Below are positions 1 to 6,097 of a stretch of DNA of 8,531 nt, piece after piece; the first letter of the stretch is position 1; each line of letters opens with the position of its first letter. The DNA lies in contig CAMPJV010000101.1 of the NCBI GenBank assembly GCA_946886975.1, forward strand, positions 1-8,531, given 5' to 3'. Source of the DNA: an uncultured Taibaiella sp. GTDB taxonomy: Bacteria > Bacteroidota > Bacteroidia > Chitinophagales > Chitinophagaceae. Made by a program: the position numbers and the translations under genes. A model generated the notes under the pieces. The model saw only the letters and a program-made list of their open reading frames with translations. It searched no databases and was not told where the DNA came from.

Positions 1-1244
1 CCGAGGTGCTTGCTAAGGGGTATGACGCGGTATTTGTGGGATCGGGTGCGCCGAGGGGAAGAGACCTGGAGATACCCGGAAGAAAAGAAGGTGCGGCTAA
101 CATACACATAGGTATAGACTGGCTGGCAAGTGTAGCTTTTGAGCATATCAGCAAAATTGGCAGGAAAGTCATAGTGCTTGGAGGTGGTAATACTGCCATG
201 GACTGCTGCAGAACTAGCAGAAGGCTTGGAGGGGAGGAGGTCAAGGTGATAGTTCGCAGTCCTTTTGCCGAAATGAAAGCCTCTCCGTGGGAAAAGGAAG
301 ATGCGATGCATGAGGATATCCCTATTATTGACAATCATGTGCCTAAGACATTTGTAATAAAGGAAGGTAAACTTGCCGGGATGACCTTTGAAAAGGTACA
401 TGCGGTGTATGACGAGAAGGGAAAGCGATCGCTGGTGCCAACTGGAGAGTCTGAAGTATTTGTTGAAGCTGATGATGTGCTTATCGCTATAGGACAGGAG
501 AATAGCTTCCCATGGATTGAAAGAGACCTGGGCATTGAGTTTGACAAATGGAATATGCCAGTGGTGGACCCAGTGACTTATATATCTACTAATAACAGGG
601 TATTCTTTGGCGGAGATGCTGCATTCGGACCAAAGAATGTAATAACGGCTGTGGCACATGGACACCAGGCGGCTATATCAATGCACTACCAGGGCACCGG
701 GCTGGATATCAACGAGCGTCCTTCGCCATTTGTAAACCTTGTCAGCCAAAAGATGGGAATACATGAATGGAGCTACGACAGCTATGTGGTAGAAGATCCG
801 CGATATATTGTTCCGCAGGCTGAAAAAGAGAAGACACTGAAGGACAGAAAGAAAGAGGTGGAGCTGGGCTTTGACGGTTTGACCGGATTTAATGAAGCAC
901 AGCGTTGTCTGAACTGTGATGTGCAGACAGTGTTTACTGAAAACAAATGCATAGAATGTGATTCTTGTATGGATATATGCCCTACTGCCTGCATCAGCTT
1001 TATAACCAACGGAGATGAGATGGATCTGCGGACGCGAACGAAGATGCCTGCAATGAATACAGAGCAGGACCTGTACGTGTCTGATATATTACCTACGAAA
1101 CGTGTGATGGTGAAGGATGAGAACGTATGCCTACACTGTGGTCTTTGTGCAGAGCGCTGCCCTACCTCAGCATGGGATATGAAAAAGTACTTTTATAATG
1201 TAACTAAAGCGCCACATGCATGTCATCAGGAATTAGCTCTGTAA
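1..1244 (+). CDS. GltD-like FAD/NAD(P)H oxidoreductase with two C-terminal [4Fe-4S] motifs (5' end missing)
   Basis: This is the 3' part of a flavoprotein related to the glutamate synthase small subunit, probably the electron-transfer partner of the 2-oxoacid oxidoreductase encoded just downstream. The frame is open at the left edge, so the GTG at position 6 is unlikely to be the true start; the N-terminal FAD-binding GxGxxG region lies outside the window. Numbering from that GTG, YDAVFVGSGAP (6-16) is the usual GltD dinucleotide-fold strand and LGGGNTAMD (58-66) is the NAD(P)H-binding loop. ADDVLIAIGQ (about 155-165) and FFGGDAAFGPKNVITAVAHG are the closing FAD-site motifs. The C-terminus adds RCLNC (C301, C304), CIECDSCMDICP (C315, C318, C321, C325) and CLHCGLCAERCP (C375, C378, C381, C385), a two-cluster ferredoxin-like tail with a long linker of about 49 residues. 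Its last 25 nt overlap korA, suggesting translational coupling. It is not a true gltD: no gltB is beside it, and the ferredoxin tail differs. Confidence 0.9.
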   Translation, partial: EVLAKGYDAVFVGSGAPRGRDLEIPGRKEGAANIHIGIDWLASVAFEHISKIGRKVIVLGGGNTAMDCCRTSRRLGGEEVKVIVRSPFAEMKASPWEKEDAMHEDIPIIDNHVPKTFVIKEGKLAGMTFEKVHAVYDEKGKRSLVPTGESEVFVEADDVLIAIGQENSFPWIERDLGIEFDKWNMPVVDPVTYISTNNRVFFGGDAAFGPKNVITAVAHGHQAAISMHYQGTGLDINERPSPFVNLVSQKMGIHEWSYDSYVVEDPRYIVPQAEKEKTLKDRKKEVELGFDGLTGFNEAQRCLNCDVQTVFTENKCIECDSCMDICPTACISFITNGDEMDLRTRTKMPAMNTEQDLYVSDILPTKRVMVKDENVCLHCGLCAERCPTSAWDMKKYFYNVTKAPHACHQELAL

Positions 1245-3052
1245 ATGATTTCGTAGTACGGTTTGCCAACGTAAATGGCACAGGATCTGCAAGTGCCAAC
1301 TATCTCTTCACGAAAGCCATCTTCAGGATGGGTATACCCGTTACTCCCAAAAATATATTCCCTTCGAACATCCAGGGTTTACCGACATGGTATGAAGTGC
1401 GCGTAAATGAAAAGGGATGGCTGGGACGACGGGAAGGAATAGACCTGATGGTGTGCGTGAACCCGCAGAGCATGGCTAAAGATGTGGCAGATGTGATGAG
1501 CGGAGGTTTCTTCCTTTATGATAATACTAAGAAACTACACCCTGAATTTATAAGAGAGGACGTGAACTACCTGGGCATTCCACTGATGGAAATGTGCAAC
1601 AGAGAGTACAGTGATCCAAGGCAGAGGCAGCTGTTTAAAAATATAATTTATGTAGGAGCGCTTGCGGCCCTGCTAGATATAGAATTTGATGTGCTGGTTG
1701 GACTGTTAGGTGAACAGTTCAAAGGAAAAGAGAAACTAATAGCTCCTAACGTAAAGGCACTGCAGATGGGAGGGGACTATGTAAGGGAACACTTTAAGTG
1801 TCCCCTTCACATAAGAGTGGAAAGGCGTGATCTTCTCGGCGACTCAATTATGATAGAAGGGAATGCCGCTTGTGGTCTGGGGGCGGTCTATGCCGGAGCA
1901 ACGGTTGCGGCTTGGTATCCCATAACTCCGTCCACCTCTGTAGTGGAAGCGTTTGCAGACTATGCAGCAGACTACAGAGTAGACCCGATAACAGGAAAAA
2001 AGAACTACGCGATAGTGCAGGCAGAAGATGAACTTGCTGCTATCGGAATGGCAATAGGCGGCAACTGGAACGGAGCACGGTCTTTCACTGCGACCAGTGG
2101 TCCAGGGCTTTCCCTGATGAATGAATTTCTGGGGCTGGCATATTTTGCGGAGATACCTGTGGTGCTTATAGATGTGCAAAGGACGGGCCCTTCGACAGGG
2201 ATGCCGACGCGTACACAACAATCTGATATAATGGAGGCAGCGTATGCTTCGCATGGAGATACGAAGCAGGTGTTACTATTTCCCTCTACACCTAAAGAGT
2301 GCTTTGAGATGACTGCGGACGCGTTTGATCTGGCTGAACAGCTGCAGACTCCTGTAATACTCATGACAGACCTGGACCTTGGGATGAATGACCATGTGTG
2401 TGCGCCACTGGAGTGGAACGATAACAGAATGTATAAGCGGGGCAAGGTGCTAAACGAAGAACAGCTAAATGATGTAGAACGTTTTGGGAGGTACCTGGAT
2501 GCTGATGGGGATGGGATCGCCTATAGAACCTATCCCGGCACGCATCCGACCAAGGGTTCATTCTTTACAAGAGGAACATCCAGAGATGAGTATGCTACCT
2601 ATACTGAGGATGGAACTATTTACAAGAGGAATATGGACAGGCTTATAAAGAAGTGGAACACAGCTAAGGACCTAGTTCCTGCACCTGAATTCTTCCAGGA
2701 GAAGTATGAGTATAGCAATGGTGTACTATTCTTCGGGACTTCGAAATATGCTGCTGAAGAAGCTATTTACTTAATGAAACAGCTGGGCATTTACCTGGAT
2801 GCGATAAGGATAAAGTCCTTCCCGTTTAACCAAACGGTAGAGGACTTTATCGCCACGCATGATAGAGTATTTGTGATAGAACAAAACAGGGATGCGCAGA
2901 TGAGAAGCCTATTGATGATAGAGCTCGGTGCGGATCCTAAGAAGGTGATATCGGTGCTGAACTATGATGGAATGCCGATAACAGCAGCTAACATTGTGAA
3001 GCAGATATCAGGTCAATTAATCGTTTCTCCTGAAACAGAAAAGGCTATCTAG
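1220..3052 (+). CDS. korA: 2-oxoacid:acceptor oxidoreductase, fused gamma-alpha subunit (KorA type)
   Basis: Large subunit of a CoA-dependent 2-oxoacid oxidoreductase, most likely acting on 2-oxoglutarate (2-oxoglutarate + CoA to succinyl-CoA + CO2, electrons to an iron-sulfur acceptor) in the cytoplasm. In this 610-residue protein a gamma domain (about 12-190, with the GTGSAS loop at 20-25) is fused ahead of the alpha domain (about 210-430) and a C-terminal transketolase-like domain (about 500-600). Alpha-domain landmarks are GNAACGLG (214-221), YPITPSTS (233-240), QAEDE (267-271) and VQRTGPSTGMPT (319-330), all typical of KorA. An in-frame TAA at 1205-1207 and no good start before residue 38 make ATG 1220 the best start, so the gene really overlaps the upstream ORF by 25 nt. 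No strong Shine-Dalgarno is visible. korB follows with no spacer. Substrate choice (2-oxoglutarate versus another 2-oxoacid) cannot be proven from sequence; the neighbouring isocitrate dehydrogenase favours 2-oxoglutarate. Confidence 0.93.
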   Translation: MSSGISSVNDFVVRFANVNGTGSASANYLFTKAIFRMGIPVTPKNIFPSNIQGLPTWYEVRVNEKGWLGRREGIDLMVCVNPQSMAKDVADVMSGGFFLYDNTKKLHPEFIREDVNYLGIPLMEMCNREYSDPRQRQLFKNIIYVGALAALLDIEFDVLVGLLGEQFKGKEKLIAPNVKALQMGGDYVREHFKCPLHIRVERRDLLGDSIMIEGNAACGLGAVYAGATVAAWYPITPSTSVVEAFADYAADYRVDPITGKKNYAIVQAEDELAAIGMAIGGNWNGARSFTATSGPGLSLMNEFLGLAYFAEIPVVLIDVQRTGPSTGMPTRTQQSDIMEAAYASHGDTKQVLLFPSTPKECFEMTADAFDLAEQLQTPVILMTDLDLGMNDHVCAPLEWNDNRMYKRGKVLNEEQLNDVERFGRYLDADGDGIAYRTYPGTHPTKGSFFTRGTSRDEYATYTEDGTIYKRNMDRLIKKWNTAKDLVPAPEFFQEKYEYSNGVLFFGTSKYAAEEAIYLMKQLGIYLDAIRIKSFPFNQTVEDFIATHDRVFVIEQNRDAQMRSLLMIELGADPKKVISVLNYDGMPITAANIVKQISGQLIVSPETEKAI

Positions 3053-4105
3053 ATGACATATATACGTCCGAAGTTTCGACACCCGGAACTACCGAAGAAT
3101 AAGCTGGGATACAACATTAGCCACTATGAGGGTGCGCTCTCAACCCTATGCGCAGGCTGTGGACATGACTCGATAAGTGCGGGCATTGTGCAGGCATGCT
3201 ATGAGCTGGACATTGAGCCGCATAAAGTAGCTAAGCTCTCGGGTATTGGTTGTTCCTCTAAAACTCCAGCCTACTTCCTGAGCAATTCGCATGGATTTAA
3301 TTCGGTGCATGGGAGGATGCCTTCAGTGGCAACAGGTGCCAATCTCGCTAACAAAGAGCTACTATATATCGGCATATCAGGAGACGGAGACACTGCGTCT
3401 ATAGGAATGGGACAGTTCGTGCATGTGATAAGAAGGAACCTGAACATGGTGTACATAGTGATGAATAACGGATGCTATGGACTTACCAAAGGACAGGACT
3501 CGGCGACCGCTGATGTGGGGTCGAAGAATAAGTCGGGAAAGGTGAACATGTTCGAAGGTATAGATCTATCCAGCCTGGCAATAGAGCTAGGAGCTTCATT
3601 TGTGGCTCAGAGTTTTTCCGGTGACAAGACACAACTGGTGCCGCTGATAAAGGCTGCAATAGCGCACCCGGGCTTTGCGTTCATCAATGTGATCTCTCCC
3701 TGTGTGACTTTTAATAATAATGTCGGTTCTACGAAATCATATGACTATGTGCGGGAGCATGCTACACATACCGGTACGACAGACTTTGTTCCGATGATGA
3801 AGGAGATCACCACATCGTACGAAGAAGGAACGGTGGAAGGAGTGAGTATGCATGATGGATCGATACTGCAGCTGCATAAGCTGAACAAGGACTGGGATGC
3901 CACAGACAGGCTGTCGGCGATAACAGCTCTGAAGAAAGCAACTGCAAGAACTGAAATACTGACGGGGCTTCTATACATAGAGGAGAATTCGAGTGATCTC
4001 CATAATGTGCTCGAGACTACAGATACTCCATTGAACAAGCTGAAGGAGGATGTCCTTTGCCCAGGATCAGGAGCATTGAAGGAATTAAACGACTCGCTGA
4101 GGTAA
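3053..4105 (+). CDS. korB: 2-oxoacid:acceptor oxidoreductase, beta subunit (thiamine-diphosphate, KorB type)
   Basis: Catalytic beta subunit (350 residues) that binds thiamine diphosphate and one [4Fe-4S] cluster and pairs with KorA. Visible motifs are LCAGCGHDS (C33, C36), GIGCSS (C67), HGRMPSVATGAN, the ThDP/Mg signature SGDGD (109-113) to MNNGCYGLTKGQ (137-148), and SPCVTFNN (C217). The four cysteines C33, C36, C67 and C217 have nearly the spacing of the cluster ligands in archaeal two-subunit 2-oxoacid:ferredoxin oxidoreductases, so this beta chain should hold its own cluster without a separate ferredoxin subunit. ATG 3053 directly follows the korA stop (TAG 3050-3052), and a weak AAGG lies about 8 nt upstream inside korA. 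Translation by termination-reinitiation is therefore likely. The last roughly 100 residues carry no motif I can name. This is the last gene of the operon, followed by a hairpin terminator. Confidence 0.94.
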   Translation: MTYIRPKFRHPELPKNKLGYNISHYEGALSTLCAGCGHDSISAGIVQACYELDIEPHKVAKLSGIGCSSKTPAYFLSNSHGFNSVHGRMPSVATGANLANKELLYIGISGDGDTASIGMGQFVHVIRRNLNMVYIVMNNGCYGLTKGQDSATADVGSKNKSGKVNMFEGIDLSSLAIELGASFVAQSFSGDKTQLVPLIKAAIAHPGFAFINVISPCVTFNNNVGSTKSYDYVREHATHTGTTDFVPMMKEITTSYEEGTVEGVSMHDGSILQLHKLNKDWDATDRLSAITALKKATARTEILTGLLYIEENSSDLHNVLETTDTPLNKLKEDVLCPGSGALKELNDSLR

Positions 4106-4110
4106 GCGAG
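4093..4110 (+). other. Small hairpin over the korB stop codon
   Basis: CTCGCT (4093-4098) and AGCGAG (4105-4110) are perfect 6-bp complements around a GAGGTA loop, and the korB TAA (4103-4105) lies in the loop and right arm. No T-tract follows, so this is not an intrinsic terminator. It may stabilise the 3' end of the message or be chance. Confidence 0.35.
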
Positions 4111-4130
4111 CTAAACTCATAGACAAGATA

Positions 4131-4156
4131 AAAGCCGGAGCTGACGCCCCGGCTTT
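4131..4156. terminator. Bidirectional intrinsic terminator between korB and icd
   Basis: AAAGCCGG (4131-4138) and CCGGCTTT (4149-4156) form a perfect 8-bp stem with a 10-nt loop in the 76-bp gap between two convergent genes. The A-run before the left arm and the TTTATTA after the right arm supply U-rich tails in both directions, so one hairpin can end the korAB transcript and the icd transcript. The U-tract is short, so termination efficiency is uncertain. Confidence 0.8.
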
Positions 4157-4181
4157 ATTATGTGACTAAGTTGATTAATTA

Positions 4182-5429
4182 CTAAGCTTCCTGTGCAACT
4201 TTAGAACCACGCTTAACCTTCAGGTTTGCATCAAGCGCTTCGAGGAACTCCTCTGTGTAGAGGTAGTGCTCGCCGTGCTTTACTTTGTTGCCATGTACTG
4301 AGATGGCGAGGTCTTTAGTCATCTTTCCACTTTCGACAGTTTCGATACATACATCTTCAAGAGCCTGGCAGAAGTCAATAAGTTCCTGGTTGCCATCGAG
4401 TTTGCCACGGAAGGCAAGACCGCGCGTCCAGGCGAAGATGGAGGCAATAGGATTAGTTGAGGTTGGATTGCCCTTCTGGTGCTCGCGGTAGTGACGAGTA
4501 ACGGTGCCATGTGCTGCTTCCGCTTCCATTGTTTTGCCATCGGGAGTGACAAGCACTGAAGTCATGAGGCCGAGAGAGCCGAAGCCCTGAGCAACGGTAT
4601 CGCTCTGTACGTCGCCATCGTAGTTCTTACAAGCCCAAACAAAGTTGCCATTCCATTTCAAGGCACTAGCAACCATATCGTCTATGAGGCGGTGCTCGTA
4701 GGTGAGGTTGGCGGCATCCATCTGAGACTTAAACTCTTTCTGGTACACCTCTTCGAAGATGTCTTTGAAGCGGCCATCGTATTTCTTGAGAATGGTATTC
4801 TTTGTAGAGAGGTATAGAGGCCACTTCTTCTGAATAGCCATATTGAAACACGCACGAGCAAAGCCACGAATAGATTCATCAGTGTTGTACATGGCCATCG
4901 CTACACCATCTCCCTTGAACTGATATACTTCGTGCTCTATGACCTCACCGTTCTCACCTTCAAACTTGATGGTGAGCTTTCCTTTGCCTTTTACGACGAA
5001 GTCTGTGGCGCGATACTGATCTCCGAAAGCGTGACGCCCGACAATAATCGGTGCATTCCAATTGGTGACGAGGCGAGGGACGTTCTTAATGACTATGGGT
5101 TCGCGAAAGACAGTGCCGTCAAGGATGTTACGAATGGTGCCGTTAGGACTCTTCCACATCTGCTTCAGACTGAACTCCTTTACGCGGTCTTCATCAGGTG
5201 TAATTGTAGCACACTTGATACCGACCCCGTATTCTTTAATGGCATTGGCTGCATCAATGGTCACCTGGTCATTTGTCTGGTCGCGGTACTCGACGCCGAG
5301 GTCGTAATACTTAATATCAACATCTATGTAAGGGAGGATCAGCTTGTCTTTAATAAACTTCCAGATGATTCGAGTCATCTCGTCTCCATCGAGCTCCACT
5401 ACGGGATTTGCTACTTTAATCTTTGCCAT
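4182..5429 (-). CDS. icd: NADP-dependent isocitrate dehydrogenase, eukaryote-like homodimeric class
   Basis: Oxidatively decarboxylates isocitrate to 2-oxoglutarate and CO2 while reducing NADP+; a cytoplasmic TCA-cycle enzyme. The 415 residues match the length of human IDH1 and align with it almost without gaps through the first half, so isocitrate-binding S94, N96, R100, R109, R132 and Y139 fall at the same numbers. Later sites shift by two: K210 and metal-binding D250, D273 and D277. The run HGTVTRH (307-313) supplies the R/H pair (R312, H313) that recognises the NADP 2'-phosphate, so NADP rather than NAD use is expected. The start is well fixed: an in-frame TAA lies only four codons upstream (5439-5441), and the upstream stretch is A-rich with no Shine-Dalgarno, as is common in Bacteroidota. 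The stop is TAG at 4182-4184. It converges with korB across a shared terminator and makes the probable KorAB substrate. All catalytic residues are intact. Confidence 0.97.
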   Translation of the reverse strand: MAKIKVANPVVELDGDEMTRIIWKFIKDKLILPYIDVDIKYYDLGVEYRDQTNDQVTIDAANAIKEYGVGIKCATITPDEDRVKEFSLKQMWKSPNGTIRNILDGTVFREPIVIKNVPRLVTNWNAPIIVGRHAFGDQYRATDFVVKGKGKLTIKFEGENGEVIEHEVYQFKGDGVAMAMYNTDESIRGFARACFNMAIQKKWPLYLSTKNTILKKYDGRFKDIFEEVYQKEFKSQMDAANLTYEHRLIDDMVASALKWNGNFVWACKNYDGDVQSDTVAQGFGSLGLMTSVLVTPDGKTMEAEAAHGTVTRHYREHQKGNPTSTNPIASIFAWTRGLAFRGKLDGNQELIDFCQALEDVCIETVESGKMTKDLAISVHGNKVKHGEHYLYTEEFLEALDANLKVKRGSKVAQEA

Positions 5430-5482
5430 GAGTATCTTTTACTTGCTTTTTGATCTGTTAGTTTACCCTTGAAAATAGGTAG

Positions 5483-5513
5483 AATTAGTACACTAAACAG
5501 GAGGGTCGGCAAA
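5483..5513 (-). promoter_or_regulatory. Weak candidate promoter for icd
   Basis: On the minus strand a TTTG (5513-5510) is followed after 19 nt by TACTAATT (5490-5483). Box position and spacing fit the Bacteroidota primary promoter pattern (-33 TTTG, -7 TAnnTTTG), but the -7 box matches only in its TA and one later base. It would give a leader of about 45 nt before the icd ATG. I found no better match, so this is only a pointer. Confidence 0.22.
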
Positions 5514-5613
5514 TTTATAAAAATATATCAGCCGTCCAAAAGGCAGAGCAGGGCCGGTGTAGCAGCGGTGCAGAAACGTTGCAGCGTTGCTGAAGATCCG
5601 TCCGTACTCCATA

Positions 5614-5657
5614 GTTACCCCGTATTTAGCCCGTATTTACCCCGTATTTACCCCGTA
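5614..5657. repeat. Four tandem 11-bp units, consensus TTTACCCCGTA
   Basis: Units lie at 5614-5624 (GTTACCCCGTA), 5625-5635 (TTTAGCCCGTA), 5636-5646 and 5647-5657 (both TTTACCCCGTA). The last two are identical and the first two differ by one base each. An extra CCGTA sits upstream at 5602-5606. Eleven bases is about one helical turn, so equal faces of the helix would be presented, as in an array of protein-binding sites. The unit is too short for CRISPR and is not a multiple of three. A replication-slippage tract with no function is the alternative. Confidence 0.8.
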
Positions 5658-5730
5658 AAAAGCCAATCATACGCCCAAGAAGAAGGCAACGAGACCTCAT
5701 TCTCGACCGTACCCTATAGTAGAGTGCACC

Positions 5731-5782
5731 TTGCTGGTTAATATGTTATTTGCTGGTTAACAAACTGTAAACTGCTGGTTAA
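5731..5782. repeat. Three direct repeats of TGCTGGTTAA
   Basis: Perfect 10-bp copies start at 5732, 5751 and 5773, at intervals of 19 and 22 bp, roughly two helical turns. The first two share an extra leading T, and the last two continue to GGTTAAC, which contains the palindrome GTTAAC. Repeated, phased sites upstream of a start fit an operator array for the adhesin gene, or for icd on the other side. No regulator can be named. Confidence 0.72.
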
Positions 5783-5797
5783 CGAGTTGCAAAGAGG

Positions 5798-5816
5798 TTG
5801 TTAAGAGCTTTAACAA
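5798..5816. promoter_or_regulatory. TTGTTAA/TTAACAA inverted repeat, operator-like
   Basis: TTGTTAA (5798-5804) and TTAACAA (5810-5816) are perfect 7-bp inverted arms around GAGCT. The half-site resembles the TGGTTAAC core of the three direct repeats just upstream, so one protein family could bind all of them. It also overlaps the only -35-like hexamer upstream of the adhesin gene. As RNA it would be a weak AU stem, so a DNA operator is more likely than a terminator. Confidence 0.45.
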
Positions 5817-5858
5817 ATTTCTAATACGGCCGTGGAATGCCAATTTTTATCGCTAGAA

Positions 5859-5883
5859 AAAGGAGAGAGAAATAAAGGAGAGA
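5859..5883 (+). repeat. Purine leader with 10-bp direct repeat AAAGGAGAGA
   Basis: AAAGGAGAGA occurs at 5859-5868 and again at 5874-5883, inside a nearly pure purine tract about 90-115 nt before the adhesin start. Its start GAAAAAGG (5856-5863) is exactly complementary to CCTTTTTC (5947-5954) close to the start codon, so the leader RNA could fold back on itself. The copies resemble Shine-Dalgarno sequence, but no start codon lies at the proper distance. Confidence 0.55.
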
Positions 5884-5974
5884 TTTCAAGAAGAGGGCGT
5901 GAGTATTCATGCTCTATCTGCATCTGCGTTACTTACGCATTCCCTCCCTTTTTCCTAAACGCAAAACACGCAAT

Positions 5975-6097
5975 ATGAAAAAAGCTATTAAAGCAGCAAT
6001 CCTGCTATGGGACGAGGTATGCATGCTTGCAAACAAACAAAAACTCAAGTATTCATTCTTTGTACTACTAACGTGGGCCAGCTTTAGTGCCAACGCA
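5975..6097 (+). other. Signal peptide of the adhesin
   Basis: Residues 21-25 (KQKLK) are basic and are followed by the hydrophobic core YSFFVLLTWASFSANAQA (26-43). A cut after A41 (A-N-A) or A43 (A-Q-A) satisfies the signal peptidase I A-x-A rule. The only cysteine, C16, is not in a lipobox, so this is not a lipoprotein. With ATG 5975 the n-region is unusually long and contains the acidic D13-E14, which is why ATG 6023 stays a real alternative. Confidence 0.8.

Larger units (their letters stand above)
5430..5974. other. Divergent intergenic region rich in short repeats, no gene seen
   Basis: This 545-bp stretch lies between the 5' ends of icd and the adhesin gene, so both promoters should be in it. 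From left to right I see: an AT-rich icd-proximal part; a GC-richer part with CGTTGC twice (5577-5582, 5585-5590); four 11-bp tandem units (5614-5657); three TGCTGGTTAA copies (5732-5782); a palindrome (5798-5816); a purine-rich tract (5856-5898); and a small TGCGT/ACGCA hairpin (5925-5939) followed by a pyrimidine tract (5941-5956). A loose -35/-10-like pair, TTGTTA (5798-5803) and TAATAC (5822-5827) with 18 nt between, could serve the adhesin gene but does not fit the Bacteroidota consensus. Open frames here lack coding character. No tRNA or known riboswitch fold is recognisable. Confidence 0.7.

Noticed and set aside
1..1244. Annotation as glutamate synthase small subunit (gltD)
   Set aside because: The fold is shared, but there is no gltB, the gene is coupled to korAB, and it carries a two-cluster ferredoxin-like C-terminus.
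1844..2561. Several minus-strand frames inside korA
   Set aside because: They overlap strongly conserved korA motifs and show no coding features of their own.
4932..5453. 173-codon open frame on the + strand opposite icd
   Set aside because: It lies exactly in register with icd codons on the other strand, has no recognisable motif, and overlaps a certain gene. It stays open only because of icd codon use.
5469..5741. 90-codon frame in the intergenic region
   Set aside because: It starts at TTG with no upstream signal, runs through the 11-bp tandem repeats (11 is not a multiple of three) and has no protein-like pattern.
5614..5782. CRISPR array or replication-origin iterons
   Set aside because: Units are 10-11 bp, without uniform spacers, cas or replication genes. 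Direct tandem repeats in a promoter region fit better.
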